This document shows positions 41,797-54,334 of a stretch of DNA of 64,000 nt, one piece after another. Each line of letters opens with the position of its first letter. The first letter of the stretch is position 1. Source of the DNA: Argentina anserina (Eukaryota; Streptophyta; Magnoliopsida; Rosales; Rosaceae); NCBI RefSeq assembly GCF_933775445.1, contig NC_065873.1, positions 26,102,001-26,166,000 of the forward strand, given 5' to 3'. The notes under the pieces are model-generated. The model was given only the letters and a program-made list of their open reading frames with translations. It had not been told where the DNA came from and made no database searches. Position numbers and translations under genes: made by a program.

Positions 41797-44700
41797 ATGG
41801 AGAGCTATTTGAACGAGAACTTCGATTTGAAGGCCAAGAACTCATCGGATGAGGCGCTTCAGAGATGGAGGCAGCTGTGCTGGGTGGTTAAGAACAAGAA
41901 GCGCAGGTTTCGATTCACTGCTAATCTCGACAAGCGTTCCGAAGCTCAGACTATTCGACGCTCTAATCAGGTTTCCATTTTCGCCTTTTACTTTTTGAAT
42001 TTTTAGTGTTCATGATGATTAGAGCTTTGGATCTGTAGCACAGTAGTGAAGGAAATGCAAGAATAGATCCATCCATCTAGTTTTCTTGGTTTGCTTTTCT
42101 TTTTGTGTTAGATTTACATGTTGTGCTTGCTGATAACTATATGAAATTTACGCTGATGTGGTTTAGGTTGATGTTATTCACTGCTATTGCGGCAATGTTA
42201 TTACTTTCGAACTCATTTTCGGCAAATTTGACAGCAGTAAACGAGTTTATGCTGCATTTTTTGTGAACATAAGTTCGGTGTTGTGAAATAAACACGGACA
42301 ATGAGGATTTTAGTCAAGGATTCTGTTAGATTTATAGAAATGACAATTCTACCGTATTTTATGTATCCATAATGCGGCCTGTACTGATCATATAATCAAT
42401 TGATTTATTCTTGTCACCATTATCTCTTCTTAGGAGAAGTTTAGACTCGCAATCTTGGTTTCACAAGCCGCACTACAGTTTATCCAAGGTAAGAATCTCA
42501 TCAACAATTTAGGTTTAATGTTGCTTAAGTTTATAAATAAAAAGGTAGTAATTCTGTTTTATTCGTCTGTTTGCATGTTTTTCAAATTTGATCCAACGTT
42601 GCAGGACTAATATTATCAAGCGATTACACTGTACCTGAGGAAGTTGAAGCTGCAGGCTTTCAAATTGATGCTGATGAGCTGGCTTCCATTGTTGAAGGTC
42701 GTGATGTCAAGAAGCTCATAATACATGATGGTGTGGAGGGTCTTGTAGGCAAGCTTGGAACATCAACTGTTGATGGCATTTCCACGTCAGAGCAATTGAT
42801 TAATAAGAGAAAGGAGATTTATGGAGTTAATAAATTCACTGAGAGCCCATCTCGTGGATTTTTGCTATTTGTATGGGAAGCCCTTCAAGACACCACCCTC
42901 ATGATACTGGGAGTTTGTGCCTTTGTCTCCCTGCTTGTTGGGATAATGACAGAAGGATGGCCACAGGGTGCCCATGATGGACTTGGAATTGTTGCAAGCA
43001 TTTTGCTTGTCGTATTTGTGACTGCCACTAGCGATTATAAACAGTCATTGCAGTTCAAGGATTTGGATAAGGAGAAGAAAAAGATTACAGTTCATGTTAC
43101 TAGAAATGGATTCAGACAGAAGTTGTCGATATATGATTTACTTCCTGGTGACATTGTTCATCTCAATATTGGAGATCTAGTCCCAGCTGATGGACTATTC
43201 ATTTCTGGCTTTTCTATGCTGATAAACGAATCCAGCTTAACTGGAGAGAGTGAACCGGTTAACATTAATGATGTCAATCCTTTCCTCCTCTCTGGAACTA
43301 AAGTTCAAGATGGATCCTGCAAGATGCTTGTGACTACTGTTGGAATGAGAACCCAGTGGGGTAAATTGATGGCTACTCTTACTGAAGGTGGAGATGATGA
43401 AACCCCCTTGCAGGTGAAACTAAACGGTGTGGCAACTATCATTGGTAAAATAGGCCTGTTCTTTGCTGTAGTGACATTTGCTGTATTAGTTCAAGGGTTG
43501 TTCAGCCGCAAACTGCAACACGGATTAACATGGTCTGGAGATGATGCAATTGTGATATTGGAATTTTTTGCTATAGCTGTTACAATTGTAGTTGTTGCTG
43601 TTCCTGAAGGTTTGCCCTTGGCTGTAACGTTAAGCCTTGCTTTTGCCATGAAGAAAATGATGAACGATAAGGCACTTGTTCGACATTTGGCTGCTTGTGA
43701 GACAATGGGATCGGCCACAACTATCTGTAGTGACAAGACTGGAACACTAACTACTAACCGGATGACGGTTGTCAAAACTTGCATTTGTTTGAAAATCAAA
43801 GAAGTGGCTAGCTCTACGGAATCATCTGACCTCTGCTCTGAAATACCTGATTCTACTTTGAAAGTTCTACTACAGTGCATATTTAACAATACTGGAGGAG
43901 ACATTGTTAAAAACAAAGATGACAAGATTGAGATACTGGGAACACCCACTGATGCTGCTGTTTTGGGATTTGGGATGTCACTTGGTGGAGATTTTAAGGC
44001 AGAACGACAATCATCAAAACTTGTGAAAGTTGAGCCCTTCAATTCTACTAAGAAGCGTATGGCTGTAGTTCTCCAGCTCCCTGAGGGTGGCTTCCGAGTT
44101 TATTGTAAAGGTGCTTCTGAGATAATTTTAGCTGCTTGTGACAAATACATGGGACCAAATGGCGAGGTAGCTCCCCTTGATATAGCTTCCATCAATCTTT
44201 TGAATGGTATCATAGAACAGTTTGCTAGTGAAGCCCTTAGAACTCTATGCCTGGCATACATGGACATTGGAAGTGAGTTCTCTGCTGAAAGTCCTATTCC
44301 TGTCAATGGATATACATGTATAGGAATTGTGGGTATTAAAGATCCAGTTCGTTCTGGTGTCAAGGAATCGGTTGCGATCTGTAGGTCTGCTGGTATTACT
44401 GTCCGAATGGTGACCGGTGATAACATAAACACTGCAAAAGCAATTGCAAGAGAATGTGGAATTTTGACTGATGAAGGTTTAGCAATTGAAGGCCCAGAAT
44501 TTCGTGAGAAGAGTGAGGAAGAACTACAAAAACTTATTCCCAAACTTCAGGTACATTTTCTCATCTTTTTTACTATCCAATATGTTTCTATGTGAAGGTT
44601 TTCACACTAATCATTGATGATAAAGTAGACATGCATACCAATCATTGAAGTTGGTTTACCTCTATGGTTGGTGTGAAGTGAATTCTTTTGCTGACCGCAG

Positions 44701-46158
44701 TTTGATATCATTGTATGAGCAGGTAATGGCTCGATCTTCGCCAATGGATAAGCATACCCTTGTAAAACACTTGAGAACCACTTTTGGAGAAGTTGTTGCC
44801 GTGACAGGTGATGGTACAAATGATGCTCCAGCACTTCATGAAGCTGATATAGGACTTGCAATGGGAATCGCTGGAACTGAGGTACATATCAATATGCTGT
44901 GCCTTCTTGTGTGAAGAAAAAGTCATCTTTTTTTTTTTGTAAAATATATTTTATTTCATATCTTTTAGCAGCTGTCAGTCATAGGTTCACTATTTTGTAG
45001 ATATGTGATTGACCATGTTCTAAATGTATCAGGTGGCTAAAGAGAGTGCTGATGTGATAATTCTGGATGATAACTTCTCTACAATTGTGACTGTGGCCAA
45101 ATGGGGGCGTTCAGTTTACTTGAACATACAGAAATTTGTTCAGTTCCAGTTGACAGTTAATGTGGTTGCCCTTGTAGTTAACTTTACTTCAGCATGTTTG
45201 ACTGGTAAGCTGGCTGCAACTGTTTATGTCTTTTATGGTTTTCAGTTTTAATCAGGCCAATCCCTTTTAAGTCTTGACATTTTTTTTTTGGTTTTGTAAT
45301 GCTTCTAGGAAGTGCTCCTCTTACCGCTGTTCAGCTTCTCTGGGTCAACATGATCATGGACACTCTAGGAGCCCTTGCATTAGCCACTGAGCCCCCTAAT
45401 GATGATTTGATGAAGAGAACACCAGTTGGGAGGACAGGAAACTTCATTACAAATGTGATGTGGAGAAACATCATGGGGCAGTCACTGTATCAGTTTGTGG
45501 TCATATGGTATCTGCAGAGTAGAGGAAAAGAAGCTTTTCAGCTTGTTGGCCCAGATTCTGATTTGATTTTAAACACCCTGATTTTCAACTCATTTGTCTT
45601 CTGTCAGGTAATTATTCGTTATCCATATCACAATTTTAGGTTCAGTTTTTCAGTAAAACTGTATTCTTGATTGATTAGAGTTTTTACAAGCTTTAGGGCA
45701 TGGCATGTATGCATGTGATAGTTTATTATTGCTCTCGTCAGTTTCATTTGGGGGAATAAGTTTCCAAATACAAAGTATTTAGTCATTTTACGAGAATTAC
45801 ACTATTTACAACACATCCAGTAGACATAATGGTGAATATGTTGGCAAATATGGAAAAAAGAAAGCAGAGTAAGGATTTTCTTAAATGAAATATTGGGATA
45901 ACTGTTGTCTTCTTTCAGGCATTTAATGAGATCAGTTCAAGGGAAATGGAGAAGGTCAACGTCTTCAAAGGCATACTGCAGAATTATGTCTTCGTGTCTG
46001 TTCTCTCTTGCACTGTAATCTTCCAAGTCATAATCATTGAATTTCTGGGTACATTTGCAAGCACATCTCCTCTCACTTGGCAGCAATGGTTTGTCAGTGT
46101 TACACTTGGATTTCTGGGCATGCCTGTTGCAGCAGCTTTGAAATTTATTCCTGTGTAA
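41797..46158 (+). CDS. ACA1: Autoinhibited P2B Ca2+-ATPase, ACA1/ACA2 type
   Basis: Seven exons give 1014 aa: 41797-41970, 42434-42488, 42605-44550, 44723-44881, 45033-45204, 45309-45607 and 45919-46158. All junctions are GT-AG and in phase. The N-terminus ([20 protein letters not shown]) with the basic patch RRFRFTANL is the calmodulin-binding autoinhibitory tail of plant ACAs. Further landmarks are [20 protein letters not shown] in membrane helix 4, phosphorylation site DKTGTLT with Asp453, nucleotide-domain KGASE, and hinge MVTGDN and [11 protein letters not shown]. Ten membrane segments are expected. The pump exports Ca2+ from the cytosol in exchange for protons. Close similarity to ACA1, ACA2 and ACA7 is clear; ACA1 is preferred because SAT32 is its neighbour, as in Arabidopsis. 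Family members sit in ER, plastid envelope or plasma membrane, so location is uncertain. Confidence 0.95.
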
Positions 46159-48106
46159 TGAAGCTGGATCAATTGAAACCGGATAGGTATTGCGATTACT
46201 GACCTGTAGATGAATGTTTTCTCACCTCATTCACGGTTATTTTGTGGCATCATTCCAAAGATCAGTCCTATCGTACTGTAGAAAAGTCTGGAAGCTAGCC
46301 AAGTTCAAGTCCAAACGATATGCTCTCACTTCCGCAAGAATGGTGCAGGCTTTTGTAAACATGAATATGTGATACATGCGCAGCTATCCTGACTTCTAAC
46401 TAGTGGAGAAATTTTACAAGGATATTACTGTGCTTAGGGATTGAATTCTTTTGTTTGATTTTTCATTCTTTCCGTGAAGTGCTGCCCCTTATAATTTTAA
46501 TAGCTTTTGCAAGTGCTTTTGGGCCAGGCTGGTAGTATAACCCCCCCCAAAACACCAAAATGCCTATCGAAGTGTGTCCTAGGACCATGTCAATCATGGT
46601 TTAATTACAGTGTCAACCATGGTTAAGGTGTATATGACTGAAGGAGTTGAGGTACACATGGATAGGATGATAAGCGCATTTTGTTAGCGTCATCAATATT
46701 CAAGTGTGGGCAGAGTGAATGCAGATAGGAGGAAGAAAAAAAAAATTGTACTAGACGTTTATACCAACATATTAATGTATTCATTTCACAATTAGTAATC
46801 TTTTTGCCAGATAGAAAGATACTAGAGATTTTTTCACTTTGGAAACTAAGATATTGGAAGAAACTACTATGTTAATGATGAGGTAAACAAATACGCACTA
46901 ACGCATAAGGTTGAGTATTTTTTCCGACTAATGCAAATTCACTTCTAAGGGATAAGTACATGGCTTGTAATGAAGAATGTATTGAAAAAGTATATAAATT
47001 TTAAGATGGCAGGAAACTTCGCATGGCTTCGAGTTTAGTTCAATAGCTTATTACAACATCATGCGCAGTATCAAGCTCTCTCTCTCTCCATTTGGATGTT
47101 GAGAGGTATTACTTTTAAGATGAGGAAGCAATAATGTATTTCTACTTCTAGTCCGCTAGCATTGAAAAACCAATCCAGCTCAATAGTTGTACAACAATAA
47201 TAAAAAGAAGTGTTTAAAATTTACAGTTTAAATGAAGTAATGCAAGCATCATATAAATAGTTATAAATTGTGGTAAGATTATGATGATGAACAATATTAT
47301 GTATGAAAACAAAAACCAAAAGCAACAAATTATTTGATGCGCATTTTGATCTTTTCATCTAAGTTTCTAAACCGTATGTTAAATTTGGTGTTAATTGATC
47401 ACAAATTCTTAGTTTAACATGAAGAGTTGAACATTATTTGTGATTCCAACGAAACAAAACAAACCGGGAGTCTCAGGCAGTCAGACATCTAAGAGTAACT
47501 GAGTCTATGTCACTGATTTTACCCAAATTAATCCAGAAACCTTTTGATTCCAATAATGTAAATCAGAGCCAAATATTACTACTGGGTTTTATCACTTTAT
47601 GATCCCTCACAACAATGCACAGCTTCGAATGGAAAAGAGTATATGGCCCCCTTGCCATAAAAGGCAAAACCAGAACAGTCAAAACAAATCAAATCAAATC
47701 AAATCAGACCTTTACAAAACTATTTGTGATTGATGGCCAACATCCAACATGGATGCATCAAATCACAGGAACAGTCTCCTACCTCTACCTCACCTCATCT
47801 CTCGATTTTCAAAGACAACAATAAGGCATCCCAAGCACCCCATCAGAATGTAGGGTTCCAGACATCAGTAACCCAGAACCAAACCCCATCCAACTATCCA
47901 AGAACCACTAAGATATATTGGAAACCCTTTAAGAAAACAACTGAAAGAAAGGAAAAGAAGCAAACCAGCTTTGACATGGCCCTTTATGGTTCTTTTTTAT
48001 CATTTGCTTTCTACTTTCTGTGCTCGGAGGTGTTTCTAATCAACTCCAAATCATGTCTGTGAAGTAATTGTAATTATACAACACTCTTTACACCAAATGA
48101 CACCTA
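46159..48106. other. Convergent 3' flanks of the Ca2+-ATPase and cyclin genes
   Basis: About 1.9 kb between two convergent stop codons. The first and last few hundred bases should be 3' UTRs. A cccccccc run lies near 46541. No other gene or element is visible. Confidence 0.5.
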
Positions 48107-49425
48107 CTAGCTGGTCACAGTTTCTCTAGCTGAATCACTTTCCAGGCTCCAATCTGCCGGTGTGAATTCCGGTAGCCTTGTAGACTTCCCATTGTCCTCC
48201 TTGTTCTGCAAGATTTCGTAGATCGAACACACATCTTCCTGAGGCACAACAGTTTTTATCACACATTTATCAGAATCCAATCTTCATTTGATCAATACGT
48301 GCATAACTTCTAAGTGTCAAAAAAACCACTCACAATTTCCAGGAACCTCAAATTTGGGAAGGAGTTAATTTTCGTTTCTAGTCCTGCTCTTGTTAATTGG
48401 TGATCATATGCCATTATGGTAGCAGCAGCTGCTAAACCAGATGGTCGATGCTGTATGAGATTGATCACTGCATTGAAGAACATAAGTAATTAGTGTTGTA
48501 GACTTGTATCTCTAAATCGATCAACCGAGAAATTTATAGATCAAGAACCAACTAATGATACATTGTTCATGGAAATTAATCAATACTTCGGGTAAGATAG
48601 AGGAGGAATCCTTCAATGACGTCGTATTTTGTTTCTGCTGGATATGCTTTGTTGAACTGCATCTTTGTGATGAAGTAATCAATAAAAGCAAAAGGAGTTA
48701 TTGGATCCATCTTCCATTCCAGGGTGGACAATACCGCAAGCTCCATTTCGCTAATCCATTTCCTTTCAATTATGCAATCTTCAACTTCATACTCTGATAG
48801 TAATGGACTTCGTTGCTCCTCCATTTTTGCAGCCAAAGATAAGCAGGCCACAGAAAGTGTTCGTAGCCAAGTTGTCTTATGTCCCTGCAAAACTTAACTA
48901 TCACATTATTTAACGAAAGATCTTTACTTTTGCTGGAAGAAGATAAGTTGAAATTACCTTGAAGGAACGCTTGGAAATGAACTGATCAAAGTATAGAATG
49001 GACAAAAATGCTGTTCGGAGTCGAAATCCATAAACAGCTCTGTTCTGAATCAATGAAAAAACAAAAAAAAATTGAACCATTGATCAATATAGCCACTTGT
49101 ACATTCCATGAAGTATAAGAAAATGGTTTGGGACTGACTAACTAACTCTGAGAATCCATGTAATAGCGTCAGATCGATCATCTCTCAACTCAGTCCATTT
49201 GAAGAATCCTTGATCATCTTTTCTGAACCCAAAATCAATCTCCTTATCAAGTAAAACTCTGACGTGTTCTTCTTGCAATGCAGGATCATGGTAGACGTCA
49301 ATGGTATTATGTGATGTGTTTTCATCAACCAGCTCCGAGTTACTAGCCAAAAAGGCAGGACTTTCTTGACAAGAAAAGTCGGTTGAGAAATGATCAACTT
49401 CCATGGCTCTCTGTTCAAGATACAT
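48107..49425 (-). CDS. D-type cyclin, CYCD5-like
   Basis: Five exons give 309 aa: 49425-49147, 49044-48958, 48884-48587, 48467-48334 and 48238-48107. A second in-frame ATG at 49404 (MEVDHF) is an alternative start. The cyclin box spans roughly residues 75-215, with RSDAITWILR, YGFRLRTAFLSILYFDQF and the signature LRTLSVACLSLAAKMEE. Cyclin C follows, with WKMDPITPFAFIDYF. D cyclins bind CDKA and drive G1/S by phosphorylating the retinoblastoma protein. The usual LxCxE Rb-binding motif is represented by FSCQE near residue 17, with Phe in place of Leu. The protein is short for the family, which with the degenerate motif points to CYCD5; CYCD6 or CYCD7 cannot be excluded. Confidence 0.88.
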
Positions 49426-50760
49426 ATACTTTCTCAGATATTACATCCACGCAGAGAATCTAGAGGAAGAAGAGTGAGATAGAACCCTATATATGAATGC
49501 TAGATGTGGAGAGAGAACCTGAATAGATGGTTGAAACAGAGAAAAATGTGGAGGTGGAGACGGAGACGGAGACGAAAGAAAGAAGTGGGGGGAGATAGTT
49601 TAGTAAGATAAGTGACACCGTTTTAACGGTTATGGATTCTATCTTGTGGAGTGAAAATTGCACTTGTGGAGTTGTGGTAAGCAAAGACTAAAGTTTGACT
49701 GGGAAAGAGGAAGCTGTTTGTCGAAGAGGGGCTTAGTTTGGGCTTCCAGAACCTGTAACCCAGGTTACTTGGTTTGTTTATGGTGGGCTTTGGTGGGCTC
49801 CGTACCTGTAACCTGTCGGGCTTGTTTATGATTGGATAAGTATTCATCAATTATTATTATTGTTATTATTTTTCTAAATATGTAGGAAAAATAATAATAA
49901 TTCAGAGGTGGTAGTGTTTGTGCCTTGTGGTAGTAGTTTTCTAAGTTATGTTGAGCATATCATGATATGTAAGCTGTTAAGAGGCCATTAACAGGGGTAT
50001 GGACGTTTGTGGACAAATGTTTAACTGTTTAAGCAGGTCACATAATTTGTTTCGTGATTTTAGATGCATGATCATTAGATTATCAACTCGGTCCACTGTT
50101 TTTGGAATTTAGCACTTTGAGAAATTCTGACACACAACATTGAGAAATACACCAACACCTGTTCTATGCCAGAAGTAACTGTTAATCTTTTCTTATATTT
50201 CAGTGCCCGAGCAAGCTGGGTAGGATTAGGAATGAGCTGGGAATTCTAAGAGGGCTCCTGAAACACTGACCCACATCTCCTATTTCAACCATGCTATGGA
50301 AATATGGAGAAATTTGCCTCCCATATTTATCTTTTATCTATCACTTATTTAATGTCGCATGTCTCTTTTCTTGACAATCAAAATCGAACATATTAAACAG
50401 ACAAATGCATTAATTCAACGCTCAATAGAAAATAAATCGAGAATAAAATTCAATCAAACACAATAACGGTAACCGATCCGGTATCGTTTTCTTGGCAACT
50501 TAGTTTGATTGAATTAGTGTGTACGGCTACGCCAGTGTGAGACATGATCTCAAGTTACCATCAAAGATTAGTTTCTCGGGACTCTTGATCAAAGAAGAAA
50601 AACATAAAACATTTATAAAATCATCGACACGTTTATTACAAATTATCTAACATTTCTATAACAAGTCAAATGAAGCTACACGCCTACACCCACTTCCAGA
50701 AAAGGCAGTCTTTCAAGACTCCGACTCAACCCGCGCACCGCTTCTTCCAATCACATAAAT

Positions 50761-50813
50761 CCACGTGTCTCATTCCTAAGCCAGCTAACTCCACCTCACA
50801 ACTGGCACGTGCC
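50761..50813 (+). promoter_or_regulatory. G-box/ABRE cluster upstream of SAT32
   Basis: ccacgtgtc at 50761 and the perfect palindrome ggcacgtgcc at 50804-50813 lie about 540-580 bp before the SAT32 ATG; a gccacgtag follows at 50878. CACGTGTC is an ABRE core bound by abscisic-acid-responsive bZIP factors, which would suit a salt-tolerance gene. This is motif evidence only. Confidence 0.45.
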
Positions 50814-51126
50814 ATTACCGGCGTGTTGGCTCCATCGACCTCCCTACCCTCTCTAATCGACGGCCCTGGTAGTACCGCCACGTAGTGGCCCACGCCACAT
50901 AATATCCGAATATTCCAAAGCACCCAATAAGCATCGAATAAAATAGGAAGGTCCGTGTAGATTGAGAGATTAAATCACATGTGGTTCGCGACTTCGACCA
51001 TTGAAGCCTTCTCCGTCTTCTCTCCTTTGTTACGTAATTAAAACGCCCTCCTCTTCTTCTCCCTCGTCCCCAATTTCGTTCCCCAGGCCCTATTTTTACC
51101 CTACAATTCTCGATCCAATTCTTTTA

Positions 51127-51282
51127 ATGGCTAAATTGTCCCTACGATTCTCAGATTCATCCAAATTCTTCAATCTCGTACCCAATCGATTCGATTCTTC
51201 CGCCTTCAACCTCATACCTTACTTTCGGCAAACCTCCTTTTCTCGTCCTCAGATCCTTAGTCGGCCTTGTAGCTCCTTCTGA
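51127..51282 (+). CDS. Upstream open reading frame (51 aa) before SAT32
   Basis: An ATG-started frame MAKLSLRFSDSSKFFNLVPN... of 51 codons ends 63 bp before the SAT32 start codon. It lies in what should be the 5' leader. It is rich in Ser, Phe and Arg. It may be translated and lower reinitiation at SAT32, or be irrelevant if transcription starts downstream. Confidence 0.35.
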   Translation: MAKLSLRFSDSSKFFNLVPNRFDSSAFNLIPYFRQTSFSRPQILSRPCSSF

Positions 51283-51345
51283 CGCAGCTCGGATCTTAGT
51301 CTCTTACATTTCCAGAAACTTCGAGGGCCTCACGGAAGCTCACAG

Positions 51346-54334
51346 ATGGGGAAGCGTAAGTCATTTCTGCTTCTCTCTTTACTTTTTTGCTTCAGCTTAT
51401 TGTCGATTAGGTTTTGAATTTTTTTCTGCTAATTTCGTTATTGTTTATGTCTAATTGCGTGGTTTAATTGTAATTTGGAAGCTTGAGATAATAATTTTGG
51501 ATTCAATTTCACTAAGTTAATGATATAATTGGTTGCCGGAGCTCAATGTGGAGGTTGAGTTTAGATTGATTTTGGCAGGCAATAATCAACGCAAGAATGC
51601 AGCGATGATGTTAGATAGCGATGATGATAATAGTAGCGTGAGTTCGACGTCGACTATGCGGTCTGACTTTATGGTGGCGCCAGGGAATGATGAAATGCAA
51701 GTCGAAAAGGATAGCTTGCTTGACCAAGCTCTCGATGCTCTGTTTGAGAAGAGGTGCTCATTTTTTTTTTTAAGTTTTGTTGTGTATTATCAATGTTTGT
51801 GTGTTAATTGGTTGAAGGATGACAGAGCTGGTTGCATTGTTCCCGGTTTTGCTTATACATGTCGTTTTGTGTATGTAGGGCTTCCACTAGGGAGAAGGCT
51901 CTGGCTTCAATCTTGGAAGCGTTTAATAGCAGCTTGCAGCATGAGTTTGTGGAAAAGAAGTAAGTACTGGTTTCGGAGTGTTTGCTGACACTATGTCTCA
52001 TGTCTGTATATTTTGGATTGTTAATAAACTTTTTGAAATGCTATGAACTTATACGGTATATTTTCAGATTTGCCACTTTATTGCATCAGTGTCTGAATTG
52101 CATCAAAAAGGGTTCTTCCAGAGAGATATGCTTGGCATCTCATGTGATTGGTTTGTTCCTTTGGTCCCCTTTTTTTTTTCTCTGGTCAGTTGCAACATGT
52201 TCTTGCTATCAAGCTCAGTTTTCAATTTTGTTGTTGTAGGATTGCTGGCTTTGACCGTTGGATGTGGGGACAATGCTAACGAAATGCTTGAAGAATCCTT
52301 ACCTGTGATTCAACAGGCTGTCAAATCTGGATTTGAATCCACAAAGACGATAGCGGTATAATCTCTTTAGGTTTTGAGTGTACGGGATTTCTTTGGTGTG
52401 GACACTTTCCTTTTAAGTCTTTTAACTGAAGAATGAATTTGGTTTATGATTGCAGTTGCTTGAGTGTCTAGCTATTATCACTTTCGTAGGTGGTAATGAC
52501 CCAGATCAAACAGAAAAATCAATGCAAGTTATGTGGCAAGTGGTTCATCCAAAACTGAAATCAAACGTAAGTATTTTTGTGTCTTAGCTTTTATGTTTTG
52601 TATTGTTCATATAAATTCTTTAGAGATTAGGTATCAGTGAGAGCTCGTGTATCTATTCTTTCCTCATTTGGTGGATGAATAAAATTTCATGATATGATTT
52701 TTCTCCGGTCATTTTCTTTTCAGGTAATTGCAGTTAAACCTTCATCGGCTATAATAACCACAATGGTGTTTGCATGGTCCTTTCTTCTTACAACTGTAGA
52801 TGGATGGAAACTTAATGCTAAAGATTGGCAAGAGTGAGTACAATTCTTGAGGTTATTATTTGAGGTTTATAATTAAGAATTCTTAGACAACTGATCCTCT
52901 TGGAAACAATCCAGTTTGCATCCCAGTTTATGATATGGATTGTGTTCACTTAGCCTAGTGTGGTCACTGGTCACTACTATAGGATAGATACTATAGATGG
53001 TTTCTGGTTGAACTGACCATCTCCTTCCTTTTGTAAAAAAATGCAGGTCCATATCTTATTTGTCTAGTCTTCTGGACAAGGATGATCGCTCTGTGCGGAT
53101 AGCCGCAGGTGAAGCTCTGGCATTAATTTTTGAGATGGGAAGCTTAGAGAAGTTTTCTGTTGGCTTGAAAAATTCAGATGATGGCTCAACTGAGGACGGA
53201 AATAAGCCTCGAGAGTATGTCCATATTCAAGGATTGAAAGCAAAGATCATTAATCAAGCCAGAGACCTTTCAGCCGAGGCCGGTGGCAGAAGTTCTGCGA
53301 AGAAAGATCTTACCAATCAAAGGAACATGTTTCGGGATATCTTGGAATATTTTGAGGTGCAAATTCTTGTTTCTTTTTTTTCTTTTCCAGTTTACTATTG
53401 ATGCTTATGCTGATCCTGGTTATTGATCTTTTTCTTCAATACCAGGATGGTTATTCTCCTGAAATTTCAATTAAGATTGGTAGTGATTCACTACAGACAT
53501 CAACCTGGTCGCAGCTGATACAGGTCCTTTCTTCTCATTCCTCATCCCTTTTTTCTCATTTTTCTTTGTATCCCTTTTTCACTCACAAACTAATACTGGC
53601 TTGATAGTTTCATTAACTTTAACTAATTTCCTGATGATTACAGTTGAACTTTTTGAGGCACTTCCTTGGAGGAGGGTTTATAAAGCATATGCAGGTTGGT
53701 TCTGTTGCCCTTCTGGTACAGCCAGCTTTTTTCAATTCTCTAAAACGTGCAGCCATGTATGTTGTTTAGTATTTCTGTTACAAAAGCTGATACTTATGAT
53801 GAGGAATCTAATTCTCCGAGACAGGAAAACGAACTCCTTCAGGATGTCTTAGGCTTCACACCCAAGAAAAAGTCACTAGATTCAGAAAATCGTCTATCTG
53901 GTAGTGAAAAGGTATGTCGTAGGCCATCAGTAATTTATTCTCGTGTCAGCTGTTTTGTGGCTTGATGGGACATTTCTGTCTACTACTATGCGTTTTGGTT
54001 TCTTGTTCTTTCTGTTAGTAATATGTGGTTGCTTCTTACAGAGGATGTTTAAGTCACCAAACTCAGCTCTCAACAAAGCAAGGACCCAGCAACTTAATAA
54101 GCAGAGGATGTTATCGGCTGTATGTCTTCATAAACTGCTAGAATACATGCTCTTAAGTTTTCTTGAGCACCTGCATTGTTTTTTGGCTGATCTTTAAAAG
54201 CAACTGATGTGCATTCTTAGGATGTACGTATGCATGCTGATGATTGCTTGGTACTTTCTTATTTTTGTTTCTCCCTTGTTTTCCAGGGCAAAAATATTGG
54301 TCGCTTTGCAGCTACTGCAGGGGATGATATGTAG
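51346..54334 (+). CDS. SAT32: Interferon-related developmental regulator (IFRD) family protein, SAT32 homolog
   Basis: Thirteen exons give 445 aa: 51346-51355, 51579-51753, 51879-51959, 52068-52150, 52240-52355, 52456-52566, 52724-52833, 53047-53356, 53446-53523, 53644-53694, 53825-53911, 54042-54119 and 54287-54334. Exon 1 holds only MGK and one base. The N-terminus is acidic and Ser-rich. The IFRD helical-repeat domain (about 50-300) includes VIGLLALTVGCGD, LLECLAIITFVGG and SVRIAAGEALALIFE. The IFRD C-terminal domain follows, with RDILEYFED and WSQLIQLNFLRHFLG, and a basic tail ends AATAGDDM. Arabidopsis SAT32 (At1g27760, 441 aa) promotes salt tolerance; animal IFRD1 is a transcription coregulator. 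Position next to ACA supports the assignment. Confidence 0.92.

Larger units (their letters stand above)
49426..51345. other. Divergent upstream region between cyclin (-) and SAT32 (+)
   Basis: The 1.9 kb between two divergent start codons hold both promoters. Near the cyclin side are CT-rich/AG-rich repeats (ggagacggagacgg at 49556). Near the SAT32 side are G-boxes and an upstream open frame, listed separately. No other gene is seen. Confidence 0.5.

Noticed and set aside
41658..41852. 64-aa ORF at the Ca2+-ATPase start
   Set aside because: It runs through gaagaag repeats in another frame over the true ATG at 41797.
43491..44543. Minus-strand ORFs of 183 and 147 aa
   Set aside because: They are antisense to the large ACA exon and explained by its codon usage.
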